Positions 45,219-54,661 are shown, counted from the stretch's first letter. The stretch: DNA of 64,000 nt from CAZTQN01 sp964615765 (GCA_964615765.1 CAZTQN010000019.1:10566-74565); one strand, 5' to 3'. Notes: generated by a model from the sequence alone, not told the origin. Made by a program: numbers and translations.

Positions 45219-46460
45219 ATGTCGACAGACGGTCGCGGGCGGACAGGCGCACAGACGCGCCGCATCATCCTGCTCGGGTCGACCGGGTCGATCGGCTCGC
45301 AGACGCTCGACGTGGTCGAGCATCTCAACGCCCTGGCGGACCGGGACCAGAGCCCGGTCCGCTATCAGGTCGTCGGGCTCGCCGCCGGTCGCAACGCCGC
45401 CGCCCTCGAACAGCAGTCGCGCCGCTTCCCGCACGCGCGCCTGGCGATGGCCGGCGCGCCGGCGTCGCCCGTCCACGGCGCATCCACGCCGTCGATCATC
45501 CACGGGCCCGACGCCGCCGAGCGCCTGGTCCGCGAGGTCGAGTGCGACATCGTGCTCAACGCGATGGTCGGCTCGGCCGGGCTCCCGGCGACGCTCGCCG
45601 CCATCGACCTTCGGCGCGACATCGCCATCGCCAACAAGGAAACGCTCGTCGCCGCCGGGGCGCTGGTCGTCCCGCGGGCCCGGGCCAAGGGAGTCGCGCT
45701 GCTCCCGGTCGATAGCGAGCACGCCGGCGTGTGGCAGTGCCTCACCGGTCCCTCCGCCGGCGCCCCGCCGGTGGACCTGGGCCGCGAGGTCGCCCGCGTC
45801 ATCCTCACCGCCAGCGGCGGCCCGTTCCGCACGCGCTCGCGCGACGAGGTCTACCACGCCGCCCCGGAAGACGCCCTCAAGCACCCCACCTGGCAGATGG
45901 GCGCCAAGATCACCGTCGACTGCGCCAGCCTCACGAACAAAGCCCTCGAAGTCGTCGAGGCCCACTGGCTCTTCGGCTTGCCGCCCGAGAAGCTCAGCGT
46001 GCTGGTGCACCCGCAGTCGATCGTGCACGCGATCGTCGAGTACGCCGACGGGTCCGCCGTGGCCCAGCTCGGCGCCAGCGACATGCGCGGGCCGATCCTG
46101 CACGCGCTGACGCACCCGCACCGCCTGCCCGCGGCGGGTCGCACGCTCGACTGGGCCGCGCTCCGCGCGCTCGAGTTCGCCCCGCCGGATCTGGAACGCT
46201 TCCCCGCGCTTGGCCTGGCGTGGGACGTCATGGAGCAGGGCGGGACGTCCGGCGCGGTCATGAACGCCGCCAATGAAGCCGCCGTCGCCGCCTTCCTCGA
46301 CCGGCGCATCCCCTTCGGCCGAATCCCCGAGATCACCCGGGCGGCGATGGTCGAGGTGGGCGTCTCACCCGTCCGCGGGCTTGACGACGTCGTGTTAGCG
46401 GACGCCGAGGGCCGCCGCTACGTTGAAAAATCGCTGAACGCGGCGATGGCCCGCGCCTGA
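45219..46460 (+). CDS. dxr: 1-deoxy-D-xylulose 5-phosphate reductoisomerase
   Basis: It converts DXP to 2-C-methylerythritol 4-phosphate, the committed step of the MEP isoprenoid route, using NADPH. Seen: nucleotide-binding RIILLGSTGSIGSQTLDVV (17 on), ANKETLVAAGALV, LPVDSEHAGVWQCL, ILTASGGPFR, HPTWQMGAKITVDCASLTNKALEVVEAHWLF and VHPQSIVHAIVEYADGS. Its 413 residues include two short insertions relative to E. coli (an N-terminal TDGRGRTGAQT segment and GPSAGAPPVDLGRE). The gene begins 3 bp after the rne stop, so the two are probably co-transcribed. Confidence 0.95.
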   Translation: MSTDGRGRTGAQTRRIILLGSTGSIGSQTLDVVEHLNALADRDQSPVRYQVVGLAAGRNAAALEQQSRRFPHARLAMAGAPASPVHGASTPSIIHGPDAAERLVREVECDIVLNAMVGSAGLPATLAAIDLRRDIAIANKETLVAAGALVVPRARAKGVALLPVDSEHAGVWQCLTGPSAGAPPVDLGREVARVILTASGGPFRTRSRDEVYHAAPEDALKHPTWQMGAKITVDCASLTNKALEVVEAHWLFGLPPEKLSVLVHPQSIVHAIVEYADGSAVAQLGASDMRGPILHALTHPHRLPAAGRTLDWAALRALEFAPPDLERFPALGLAWDVMEQGGTSGAVMNAANEAAVAAFLDRRIPFGRIPEITRAAMVEVGVSPVRGLDDVVLADAEGRRYVEKSLNAAMARA

Positions 46461-46491
46461 TTTTCGGGCCTTGGCGTTACCATGGCCCCCC

Positions 46492-48294
46492 ATGCCGGCG
46501 GCCGACTATCAGACCATCGCGGTGATGATCAACTCCGGGCGCGTCGCGCAGGCCCGGACGCAGCTCGCCCGCCTGCTCGCCAAGACGCCCGGCGATCGCA
46601 ACGCCAACGTGCTCATGCGGCACACGCTCCGCCGCCTGGGCGAACACCGCCAGGCGCTCTACTACGCCGAGCGCGCCCTCGCTCAGGCCCCCGACGACGC
46701 GGACCTGCTGTCGATCACCGGCCAATCACAGGCGGACTGCGGCCAGATCGCGAACGCCGAGGCCACCCTCCGCCGCGCGCTCGAGCGCCGCCCCGATCAT
46801 CCGCTCAGCCTGCTCGCCCTCGCGAACATCGTCGGGCTGGCCGGGCGGTTTGTCGAAACGCTCGACCTGTGCGAACGGGCGCTCAAGGGGATGCCGGGCG
46901 AGCCGACGGCCCTTGGCCTGTACACCAGCGCACTGGTGCACCTCGGGCGGGCCGACGACGCCGTGCTCACGCTCAAGCGGGCCATGCTCGGCCAGCCCGG
47001 CAACCTGGCCCTGCTCTCGCTCTTGTGCGGCTCGTTGAACTACGCGACCTCAACCACCGGCGAGGACCTGATCGCGGCCCACCGCCTGTTCGGGCGCTCG
47101 CTGGAGCAGCAGTTCGGCCCGCCGGGCCCCGCGCCCTCGCGCCCGAAAGACGCCGAGCGTCGCCTGCGCATCGGCGCCATCTCCGCCGACTTCCGCCGGC
47201 ACGCGATCATGTGCTTTTTCGAGCCGTTCGTGGACCGCTTCGACCGGGCCCGGTTCGACCTGTTCCTCTATCACAACGCCGGCACGGAGGACGACGTCTC
47301 GGCCCGCATCAAGGCGGCCCCGGGCGTGACGTGGCGCACCGTCGCCGGCCAGCCCGCCGCCCAGACGGCCCAGCGCGTCCGCGACGACCAGATCGACATC
47401 CTGCTCGACCTCTCCGGGCACACGGGCGGCGGGTCGCCGATGGTCATGCACATGAAGCCCGCGCCGGTGCAGGCCTGCTGGGTCGGGTACCAGTGCACCA
47501 CGGGCCTCCGCGCGATCGACTACCGCCTGGTTGATTCCGACACCGACCCGCCGGGCTTCGAAGCCCTCAGCACCGAGACGCTGTGGCGCATGGACCCGTG
47601 CCATTTCTGCTATCGCCCGCCGCTGCCGGTGAGCGAACTGCCCGACCCGGGCCCGCCGCCGATGACGCGCGCCGGGTCGGACGGGCGGCCCACGCTGGCC
47701 TGCTTCGCGAACATGCCGAAGCTCAACGACCGCGTCGTGCGCGTGTGGGCCCGGGTGCTGCAGCGCGTGCCGGGCGCGGTGCTGCTCCTGAAAAACCGTG
47801 GGCTGACGCAGGAATCCTCGCGGGCGGCGATGGTGGAGCGCTTCCGGGCCGCCGGCGTCAACCCCGACCGCCTGCGCATCGAAGGCCCGACCGACGGCCC
47901 GCGCCAGACCATCGCCGAGTACGCGCGCGTCGACGTCGCGCTCGACACGTTCCCGTTCCAGGGCATGACCACAATCTGCGAAGCCGTGCTGATGGGCGTG
48001 CCGCCGATCACGCTCGCCGGCGCGACCAGCGGCGGCCGCCAGGGCGTCCCCATCATGCGGGCCGTCGGGCTCGACTCGCTGGTGTGCGACGACGAGGACG
48101 CGTACGTGAACGCGGCCGCCGCGCTGCTCAATGACCCCGCGCGCCTCACCGACCTGCGGGCCTCGCTCCGGGCCCGCCTCTTGGCCAGCCCGATCTGCGA
48201 CGAAGTCGCCTGGGTGCGGCGCCTCGAAGTCGCCCTGCGCCAGATGTGGCGGGCCCATGTCGCCGGACCGGCCGATTCTGGGACCCGGGGCTGA
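46492..48294 (+). CDS. TPR-containing GT41 (O-GlcNAc-transferase-like) protein
   Basis: Start MPAADYQTIAVMINSGR at 46492; two upstream in-frame alternatives give no family sequence. Residues 1-190 hold tetratricopeptide repeats (EHRQALYYAERALAQAPDDADL, ANAEATLRRALERRPDHPLSL). From about 215 a GT41 catalytic region shows RLRIGAISADFRRHAIMCFFEPF, ILLDLSGHTGGGSP, PVQACWVGYQCTTGLRAIDYRLVD, LACFANMPKLNDRVVRVWARVLQRVPGA, VDVALDTFPFQGMTTICEAVLMGVPPIT and RQGVPIMRAVGL. This matches the SPINDLY/OGT C-terminal family that glycosylates Ser/Thr of proteins. Known enzymes act in the cytoplasm; the acceptors here are unknown. It is 31 bp after dxr on the same strand. Confidence 0.88.
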   Translation: MPAADYQTIAVMINSGRVAQARTQLARLLAKTPGDRNANVLMRHTLRRLGEHRQALYYAERALAQAPDDADLLSITGQSQADCGQIANAEATLRRALERRPDHPLSLLALANIVGLAGRFVETLDLCERALKGMPGEPTALGLYTSALVHLGRADDAVLTLKRAMLGQPGNLALLSLLCGSLNYATSTTGEDLIAAHRLFGRSLEQQFGPPGPAPSRPKDAERRLRIGAISADFRRHAIMCFFEPFVDRFDRARFDLFLYHNAGTEDDVSARIKAAPGVTWRTVAGQPAAQTAQRVRDDQIDILLDLSGHTGGGSPMVMHMKPAPVQACWVGYQCTTGLRAIDYRLVDSDTDPPGFEALSTETLWRMDPCHFCYRPPLPVSELPDPGPPPMTRAGSDGRPTLACFANMPKLNDRVVRVWARVLQRVPGAVLLLKNRGLTQESSRAAMVERFRAAGVNPDRLRIEGPTDGPRQTIAEYARVDVALDTFPFQGMTTICEAVLMGVPPITLAGATSGGRQGVPIMRAVGLDSLVCDDEDAYVNAAAALLNDPARLTDLRASLRARLLASPICDEVAWVRRLEVALRQMWRAHVAGPADSGTRG

Positions 48295-48407
48295 TCGCCG
48301 TCCCCGCGCCCTTCCGATGCAGCAATAGCCAGCGTCCAACCGCGTTGGGCTGTGGCGACGGCCCGCCCTCGTGGACGCGCCCCCGCACGACTCTTCCGAG
48401 GTTCACC

Positions 48408-49331
48408 ATGCTCACGCACCGCTCCCCCGCCCGTCCGCACGCCGCCCTCGCCCGACTGCTCGCCTGCGTCGCCGGGCTCGCCGTATCTTCCGCCACCCTC
48501 GCCCAGTCCGAGATGGCGCCCCCGCCCGCACGCGGCCTGGGCGGTCCGGAAGTGACCGAGCAGCGCGGGCCCAAGGGCGAAGGCGACTTCGGCGGCGGCG
48601 GGCCCGAGTTCCGCCGCGGGAAGGAAGGCGGACAACGCGGCATGGCCATGGTCTACCGCGAAGCCCTCAGCGTGGTCCTCAAGGACGACGCCCCCGACAA
48701 CATCCGCGCCTCCGACACGCAGCGTGAGCAGCTCACCACCATCATGCGCGAACACGGCGAACAGGTCCGCGCGTACATGGACCAGCACAAAGACGAACTC
48801 GCGCAGCTTCGCGGCAAGGGCGCCGGCGCCGACGAAGACGCCCGCCGCGCCAACCGCCAGAAGGCCGAGGAAATCATGCGCGGCGCCCCGAACGCCAAAG
48901 ACGCGTACAACCGCGCCTGGCAACTACTGACGCCCGCGCAGCAGACCGCCGTCACCGAGCGCTTGGCCCAGGTCGAAGCCCGCATGTCCGAGCGTCGCCA
49001 GGACGAGTACGTCCGCCGCCGGGTCGGTCCGGATGCCGGTCGCGAGCGCGGCCCGCAGGCCGACGGTCCCCGCCGCCGCGGGCCCGATGCCGGTCCCGGT
49101 GATGGTCGCCCCGGTGACGGCCCGCGCTCCGGCCCGGACGGAGATCGGCGTGAACGCCTGATGAAAATCTTTGAACGCATGTCGCCCGAGCAGCAGGAGC
49201 AGCTCCTCCGCCGGCTCGAAGAGCGCATGGGCGGCCGCGGCGATGGCGAGCGCCGCGAACGCCGCGCCGGCCCCCGAAACAGGGACGAAGCCCGCACGCC
49301 GCCCGCCGACATGCCGCCCGCCACCGAGTAA
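48408..49331 (+). CDS. Secreted, highly charged protein of unknown function
   Basis: A 307-residue protein; the ATG at 48408 starts a clear signal peptide (HAALARLLACVAGLAVSSATLAQ). The mature part has a helical core (RASDTQREQLTTIMREHGEQVRAYMDQHKDEL and AYNRAWQLLTPAQQTAVTERLAQVEARM) and Gly/Arg/Asp-rich low-complexity stretches (RRRGPDAGPGDGRPGDGP). It closes with a helical segment (LMKIFERMSPEQQEQLLRRLEERM). The helical parts resemble LTXXQ/Spy-type periplasmic helices in pattern (LTPAQQxxVxxRL), but homology is not proven. It has its own 5' gap of 113 bp and is probably the last gene of the plus-strand block. Confidence 0.65.
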   Translation: MLTHRSPARPHAALARLLACVAGLAVSSATLAQSEMAPPPARGLGGPEVTEQRGPKGEGDFGGGGPEFRRGKEGGQRGMAMVYREALSVVLKDDAPDNIRASDTQREQLTTIMREHGEQVRAYMDQHKDELAQLRGKGAGADEDARRANRQKAEEIMRGAPNAKDAYNRAWQLLTPAQQTAVTERLAQVEARMSERRQDEYVRRRVGPDAGRERGPQADGPRRRGPDAGPGDGRPGDGPRSGPDGDRRERLMKIFERMSPEQQEQLLRRLEERMGGRGDGERRERRAGPRNRDEARTPPADMPPATE

Positions 49332-49732
49332 AGCTGGGCAACTTTCGGCGTTTGTCCGGACATTGCAAGGTGCCACCCGACGGGCTGATAACTCCGAAGG
49401 CTGTGCCGTGCGCGCCGTGTACCTCGTCCGGAGGAACAGCAAGGCCCAGATTCACGTAATTTCAGAGCGGCGCATGCGGAAACTCCATCCGCCATGCGAT
49501 AAGGTGTTTCAAGGACGCGCCACGGCGGCGCCTCCTGCGGAGCACCATCTCCGCACCGAACCCCGTCGCGGGGTGCGGGTATCGGCCCGGACGAGCGGGA
49601 AATCCACGTAGTTTCCCCGCCGCCTGCGCCGATACCTGTTGACAACCTCCCTTTGATCTCTCTCTCCTCCAGCGGGGCGCTGTCTTACGATGGCGCCCTG
49701 CTTCTTTGCGCGCCCGCTCGATACGCTTGGGC
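49332..49732. other. Intergenic region before the glycan locus
   Basis: 401 bp. Lower-GC patches occur (for example GCCCAGATTCACGTAATTTCAG near 49450, and 49635-49690). A TTGACA at 49639-49644 would suit a -35 box, but no acceptable -10 lies 16-18 bp downstream. Small frames crossing the region look like noise. No terminator hairpin with a T-run is seen after the upstream gene. Confidence 0.5.
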
Positions 49733-50746
49733 GTGAGTGTGCTTTCCCCCGCCGACGCACCGTCCGCCGCGCCCGTTTCCGACCGCCCCGTCCTCGTCAC
49801 CGGGGCCGCGGGGTTCATTGGCTCCCACGTGGTCGAGGCGCTGCTCGACCAGGGGCGGCGGGTCGTCGGGGTGGACAACTTCGACCCGTTCTACGACCCC
49901 GCGATCAAGCGTCGCCACCTCGCCGCCATCCAGAAGCACCGCGCCGCCGACCGCTTCGAGTTTGTCGAAGGCGACATCTGCCAGAGCGAGCAGTGCGGCG
50001 GGCTGATGCTCCGCACACGCCCCGAGAGCGTGATCCACCTGGCCGCCAAGGCCGGCGTCCGCCCGAGCATCGCCGACCCCTCGGGCTATGTCCGCGCCAA
50101 CGTGCTCGGGACGCAGCAGGTGCTGGACTCGGCGCGGCAGGCGGGCGTCACCCGCGTCGTGCTCGCCTCCAGTTCGAGCGTGTACGGCAACAACACCAAG
50201 GTCCCCTTCAGCGAGGACGACGACGTCTCGGCCCCCATCTCGCCGTACGCCGCCACCAAGCGGGCCTGCGAACTCATCGCCTTCACACATTGGCGCCTCA
50301 CCGGGATGCCGACGGCGTGCCTGCGGTTCTTCACGGTGTACGGCCCGCGGCAGCGCCCGGACCTGGCCATCGGTTCGTTCCTGCGCAAGGCCGCCGGCGG
50401 GGAAGACATCGCGATGTTCGGCGACGGATCGACCAGCCGCGATTACACGTTCGTCAGCGACACCGTCGCGGGCGTGCTCGCCGCGCTGAAGGCGATCGAC
50501 CAGCACGGCTACCGCGTGTGGAACCTGGGCGGGAGCCAGCCGGTGATGCTGCGCGACCTGATCGCGGCGGTCGGGCGCGTCGTCGGGCGCGAGGCCCGCG
50601 TGCGTTCTCTGCCCAACCAGCCGGGCGATGTCGAGCGCACCTGGGCCGACCCGACGCGCAGCCGCACCGAACTCGGCTATCACCCGCGTGTCAGCCTGGA
50701 AGACGGCCTTGCGCGGCAGTGGGCGTGGATGCGCGAGCAGCCATGA
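49733..50746 (+). CDS. NAD-dependent nucleotide-sugar epimerase (UDP-glucuronate 4-epimerase type)
   Basis: An extended short-chain dehydrogenase of about 337 residues. GTG at 49733 (VSVLSPADAPS) is taken as start, with TTG at 49706 as an alternative; neither has a strong ribosome-binding site. The Rossmann motif is VLVTGAAGFIGSHVVEALLDQG; the catalytic region is SSSSVYGNNTKVPF and then SPYAATKRACE (YxxxK). The substrate region VDNFDPFYDPAIKRRHLA and FFTVYGPRQRPDLAI is typical of UDP-glucuronate to UDP-galacturonate epimerases, though UDP-glucose 4-epimerase cannot be excluded. It heads the glycan locus and overlaps the next gene by 4 bp (ATGA). Confidence 0.85.
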   Translation: MSVLSPADAPSAAPVSDRPVLVTGAAGFIGSHVVEALLDQGRRVVGVDNFDPFYDPAIKRRHLAAIQKHRAADRFEFVEGDICQSEQCGGLMLRTRPESVIHLAAKAGVRPSIADPSGYVRANVLGTQQVLDSARQAGVTRVVLASSSSVYGNNTKVPFSEDDDVSAPISPYAATKRACELIAFTHWRLTGMPTACLRFFTVYGPRQRPDLAIGSFLRKAAGGEDIAMFGDGSTSRDYTFVSDTVAGVLAALKAIDQHGYRVWNLGGSQPVMLRDLIAAVGRVVGREARVRSLPNQPGDVERTWADPTRSRTELGYHPRVSLEDGLARQWAWMREQP

Positions 50747-51897
50747 CCGGGTACGGCTCGTACGAGGCGTCGCCGGGCCCGGTGCGAACGCGCCGGCGAC
50801 CACGCCGCTCGATCACCGTCGCCTGCTGGGTCATCGCGCTCGGCGTGCTGATCCCCGCGCCGGCGTGGCTGGTGAGCGGGTGGGGCTGGACGATCGACCT
50901 GGTCGCGAACCTCAACGCGCAGCTCGCCATCGCCGGGACCGTCGCGGCCTTGGTGTGCCTCGCCCTCCGCCGGCGCGGGCCCGCCGCCTGCGCCGCGCTG
51001 GCCACGCTGCTCATGCTCCTCCCGCTCGCGCTGGACCGGGCCGCGTGGTGGCCGCGTGCGGCGGCGGTGCCGCGTCCCGCCCAGGGCGACGAGGTGGTCC
51101 GCGTGCTGCACTACAACGCTCGCTCGCGCGGGACGCACGAGCAGAACCTCGCCCTCATCGCCGCCACCAACCCCGACATCGTCAGCCTCGTCGGCCCCGG
51201 GCTCGACGGGCAGGTCCGCGTGATTTACGGCGACGGGCTGACGGACCGGTTTCCCGGCAAGCTCGTCCGCCCGTGGTCGCCCGGACACGCCGAGGACGGG
51301 GCCCAGATGGTCAGCGCCGCGTACCTCGTGTCGCGCTGGCCGATCGAACCGCTGGACCTGGCCGACCAGGGCGAGGCGGGCCAGCAGGTGATGGCCGGCG
51401 TGGTGCAACGCCCGGGCCCGGCGGGGTGGTTCGGCGTGGTGGCGCTGCACCCGCGCTCGCCGCGAACCGCGTACCGGTGGGAACGCGGCAATCTGACCGT
51501 CGACGCGGCCGTCGCCGCGACCGACCGCCTCCGCCAACGTGGGCTCCCCGTCCTGGTGATATCGGACCTGAACTCCACCCCGTCGGGGTATCGCTGCCGC
51601 GTGCTGGCGGCGGCCGGGCTGCGGCGGGGCAAACCGGTCTTCGACCCTTCCGGAACCTACCCGGAAGAGGCCCCCATCGGGCTCAGCCTCAAGAACGCGT
51701 GGAGCGTGCGCGTGATGTGGCCCTTGAAGATCGCGATCGACGATGTCTGGTGCACGCCGGGCGTGCGCGTGGAGGCGTGGTCGGTGCTCCCCGCGACCGG
51801 CTCGGGATCCGAACATCGACCGATCTTGGTGGATCTGCGCGTCTCGGGGCCCGCGGAGAGCGCCGGGAGCGAAAAACAGCCGACGAAAGACCCGTAG
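50743..51897 (+). CDS. Membrane-anchored endonuclease/exonuclease/phosphatase-fold protein, catalytic motif degenerate
   Basis: A 384-residue protein translationally coupled to the epimerase. Three hydrophobic helices come first (ITVACWVIALGVLIPAPAWLV, AQLAIAGTVAALVCLAL, AALATLLMLLPLAL). A periplasmic EEP-fold domain follows: VVRVLHYNARSRGTHEQNLALIAATNPDIVSLVGPG, FGVVALHPRSP, LPVLVISDLNSTPSGYRCRV and GSEHRPILVDL. In active family members the second block reads PDVVxLQE and the last SDHxP. Here the metal-binding Glu is missing (IVSLVGP) and SDH is SEH, while DLN and the LHP His remain. Catalysis is therefore doubtful. The role in glycan assembly is unknown. Confidence 0.78.
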   Translation: MTGYGSYEASPGPVRTRRRPRRSITVACWVIALGVLIPAPAWLVSGWGWTIDLVANLNAQLAIAGTVAALVCLALRRRGPAACAALATLLMLLPLALDRAAWWPRAAAVPRPAQGDEVVRVLHYNARSRGTHEQNLALIAATNPDIVSLVGPGLDGQVRVIYGDGLTDRFPGKLVRPWSPGHAEDGAQMVSAAYLVSRWPIEPLDLADQGEAGQQVMAGVVQRPGPAGWFGVVALHPRSPRTAYRWERGNLTVDAAVAATDRLRQRGLPVLVISDLNSTPSGYRCRVLAAAGLRRGKPVFDPSGTYPEEAPIGLSLKNAWSVRVMWPLKIAIDDVWCTPGVRVEAWSVLPATGSGSEHRPILVDLRVSGPAESAGSEKQPTKDP

Positions 51898-52031
51898 TCA
51901 TCGCCGCGCGGCGTGCGGAGGACGTAGACACTCTTCATTCCTCGCCCGCATCGTGCACCGTGCCCCGTCCCCCATCGCCAATGACATCGCCCCTAACCGC
52001 GTGACGCCCCCCCCCACCCCCCACCCCACCG

Positions 52032-53450
52032 ATGATCTTCGACCTGCTCGCCCAGCGCTCGTACGGCTTTGAAGGCACCACGGCGCTGCTCATTTTCACG
52101 GTCTGCTTCATCGCGGTCGTCGGGCTAACGCTCGCGTTCGTCCGCCTCCCGCTGGTGACCTGGCTGGTCATCGGGGTGCTGATGATGGCGGCTTTGTCAG
52201 CCCCCACGAACCAGGACAGAACGGCATTTCTGCCGACATGGCTTCTGCCCGTTCAACGGTACCGGGCCGAACTGCAGCTGGGCATTTGCGGTCTTCTGGG
52301 GCTGATTCTCTTCGCGACGGGTCGGCTGAACTTCGCCAACATGCCCGCGCAGGCGTTCCTGCTTCTGATGCTCGGGCTGTTCATGGGAACGATGCAGTTC
52401 ATCCATGACACGGCGTTGAACGCGGCCCAGTCGATGGTGTTCGCCGCGGTCACGATTCCGGCGACGGCGCTCGGCGCGGTCATGGCGGTGAACACGCGGG
52501 ACGGCCCGTTGCGGCTGGTCCGCGGGATGCTCACCGTCGCCGCGTTCTGGGCGGGCGCGTGCTGCGTGCAGTTTGTCATCAACCCCGAGTACCTTGTCAA
52601 CGCCAATGGGCGGTTCTGGGGCATGCTTTCGAACCCGCAGCTCGCGGGCATGTTCATCGCGCCGGTGCTGACCATGGCCATGTGGGCCGCGCTGAACGAC
52701 CCGAACAAGCGGCTCCGCATCCTCTGGTTCGGGCTGATGGGGATTTACGTCCTGTTCGCCGGGTGGACGGGCTCGCGCATGTGCGCCGTGCTCACCATTC
52801 TGGGGTGGATGTTTGTGCTCGGGCGCCGCCTGGGCGGTTTCGTGTTGCTCGCCCCGTTCATCGGCGGGCTGGTCGTGCTGCTGGGCGTGCTGGCGCAGGA
52901 ACTCCAGATCGGCGCCAACCTCGAGCGTCTGACCTCGACAGAGAACACGCGCGACGCCGCCTGGGCGCGCCAGATCGACGACATCATGACCAACCCGTTC
53001 ATCGGCGTCGGCTGGAACGACGTCGGCGCGACGGAGAACAGTTACCTGGGCATCTTCGCCGGCTACGGCATCATCGGGTTCCTGTTCGCGGTCACGCTGC
53101 TGCTGTACTCGATGTGGCTGTGCCTGCGCCTGCTGATCAAGCGCAAGGTGCTGCCGCCCTTGGAGCGCAGCATCGCCGACCTCACCATCGCCGTCAACGC
53201 GGTCTATTTCGCAGGGGCCAACTTCGAGGGCTACATGCTGGCCCGCTCGTCCTCGATGCTGACGTTCATCCTGATCTACTCGGCGCTGGCGGCGTTCCTG
53301 CTGCAGCGCGCCGGCGAGATCGAACGGGGCGAGCACCTCTCCCTCGAGAGCGACGACCTGATCGATGAGGAAGCGGCCCGGGATTACGGTCCGGCCCCAT
53401 TGCCGCCCGCGTCCATCCCGCCCAGCCGCGGGACCGGCTCGTACGCCTGA
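52032..53450 (+). CDS. O-antigen-ligase-like polytopic membrane protein
   Basis: A 472-residue protein with about ten hydrophobic helices beginning ALLIFTVCFIAVVGLTLAFV. Near the C-terminal third a large hydrophilic loop contains LTSTENTRDAAWARQIDDIMTNPFIGVGWNDVGATENSYLGIFAGYGIIGFL. The R-x-x-x-W, NPFIGVGW and EN(S/T)YL pattern is the Wzy/WaaL (O-antigen ligase/polymerase) signature loop. It probably polymerises or ligates surface polysaccharide in the inner membrane. The disordered tail (PLPPASIPPSRGTGSYA) is cytosolic or periplasmic. Position within the glycosyltransferase locus supports the role. A run of C residues precedes the gene at about 52010-52025. Confidence 0.85.
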   Translation: MIFDLLAQRSYGFEGTTALLIFTVCFIAVVGLTLAFVRLPLVTWLVIGVLMMAALSAPTNQDRTAFLPTWLLPVQRYRAELQLGICGLLGLILFATGRLNFANMPAQAFLLLMLGLFMGTMQFIHDTALNAAQSMVFAAVTIPATALGAVMAVNTRDGPLRLVRGMLTVAAFWAGACCVQFVINPEYLVNANGRFWGMLSNPQLAGMFIAPVLTMAMWAALNDPNKRLRILWFGLMGIYVLFAGWTGSRMCAVLTILGWMFVLGRRLGGFVLLAPFIGGLVVLLGVLAQELQIGANLERLTSTENTRDAAWARQIDDIMTNPFIGVGWNDVGATENSYLGIFAGYGIIGFLFAVTLLLYSMWLCLRLLIKRKVLPPLERSIADLTIAVNAVYFAGANFEGYMLARSSSMLTFILIYSALAAFLLQRAGEIERGEHLSLESDDLIDEEAARDYGPAPLPPASIPPSRGTGSYA

Positions 53451-53485
53451 TCCGAATCTGTCCGCACCGACATCGCGCCGCCCGA

Positions 53486-54607
53486 TCACGGGTTCGGGGC
53501 GGCGCTCGCGCTCTGCGAGGCAACCGGCGCACCCGCCGCACGCCCCGCCGCCATGTCCTGCACCATGCGCACCCAGCGCTCGGCCCATACCTCGGCGCTG
53601 TACGCCGCGGCGAGTTGGACGCTGCGGGCGCCGAACTCGGGCAAACGCTCGGCCTGCTCGTGCAGTCGGATCATCGCCTGGGCCAGGCTGTCGACGTTCT
53701 CCGGCGCGCACGTCAGCCCGTTGAAGTACGGGCGGACGAGCTCGACGGCGGACCCGCACGCCTCGGTGCACAAGACCGGCAAGCCCGCCGCGCACGACTC
53801 GACCACCACCAGCGGCCACGGGTCATACCGGCTGGAGAGGACGAACACGCCGTGGTTCAGCATGACCTCGGGCTGGTCGGCGGGCTGCACGAAGCCGCGA
53901 TCGTCGATCCCCGTCTCGCCGGTGAGCATCGGCTTGAGCTCGCCCGAGCCGAGCGTGGTCAGCGGCCAGGGGTCGGGCACGCCGGTGCGATACTTCGCGT
54001 ACGCCGGCACGAGGATGTCGACGCCCTTGTCGGTGTGATACCGCCCCATGAACAGCCAGCGCCGGGGCCACCCGCCGGGCAGCGCGGCACGCTTCGCCGC
54101 CAGCGGCGACAGGCCCGCGTGATCCACGCCGTAAAGCCCGCGCACGATCTTGGCGTCAGGAAACCCGAGTTCTCGCGCGAGCATGAAGGCCCGCTCGCCC
54201 GGGACCATGACGCGGTCCATGCGGGCGAAGAACGACCGGTTCAGCACGCCGCCCAACCGCTGGCGCAGCGTACCGCGACGAGGCGTGTCCATGCACATGA
54301 CAAACGGCGTCGATGTGAACTCCGGGCGCGTGGGCAACGCTGTCAGGCCCTTGAGGAACCACCCGCTGACGGAAATCACGTCCGGGCGGCGCTCGCGCAC
54401 CAGGGCCGTCATGACGTCGGGATTGTGCAGGTCCGACTCGGGCACCATCAGCACGTTCAGCCCGCGCACGACCTCGTCGTTGAAGTTCGGGTTGGCCCGT
54501 CCCGCGATGACGTGCAGGTCGATCTCCGGCCGGGCGCTGAGCGCACGCCAGCACGCGGCCATGTAGCCCGAAACCGAATGCCAGCAAACCACGAGTCGCA
54601 GCGCCAT
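53486..54607 (-). CDS. GT4-family glycosyltransferase
   Basis: A 373-residue GT-B enzyme. The N-terminal domain starts LRLVVCWHSVSGYMAACWRAL. The C-terminal donor domain contains RRWLFMGRYHTDKGVDILVPAYAKYR, LTTLGSGELKPML, RGFVQPADQPEVMLNHGVFVLSSRYDPWPLVVVESCAAGLPVLCTEACGSAVELV. The E-x7-E type motif (here SRYDPWPLVVVES) marks family 4, a retaining sugar transferase using nucleotide sugars. The C-terminus is Ala/Ser-rich. It is the last of three same-strand genes (methyltransferase, GT4, GT4) that are likely one operon for surface glycan assembly. Its 3' end converges on the ligase-like gene with a 35-bp gap. Confidence 0.88.
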   Translation of the reverse strand: MALRLVVCWHSVSGYMAACWRALSARPEIDLHVIAGRANPNFNDEVVRGLNVLMVPESDLHNPDVMTALVRERRPDVISVSGWFLKGLTALPTRPEFTSTPFVMCMDTPRRGTLRQRLGGVLNRSFFARMDRVMVPGERAFMLARELGFPDAKIVRGLYGVDHAGLSPLAAKRAALPGGWPRRWLFMGRYHTDKGVDILVPAYAKYRTGVPDPWPLTTLGSGELKPMLTGETGIDDRGFVQPADQPEVMLNHGVFVLSSRYDPWPLVVVESCAAGLPVLCTEACGSAVELVRPYFNGLTCAPENVDSLAQAMIRLHEQAERLPEFGARSVQLAAAYSAEVWAERWVRMVQDMAAGRAAGAPVASQSASAAPNP

Positions 54608-54661
54608 GATGATGTGATGAAGAAGTGAGGGTGAGGGCGGGGAAAACGGTGTGGGCCGATG

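Noticed and set aside
49171..49611. Plus-strand ORF of 146 codons across the end of the secreted charged protein
   Set aside because: The first half is an out-of-frame shadow and the second half has no conserved pattern or ribosome-binding site.
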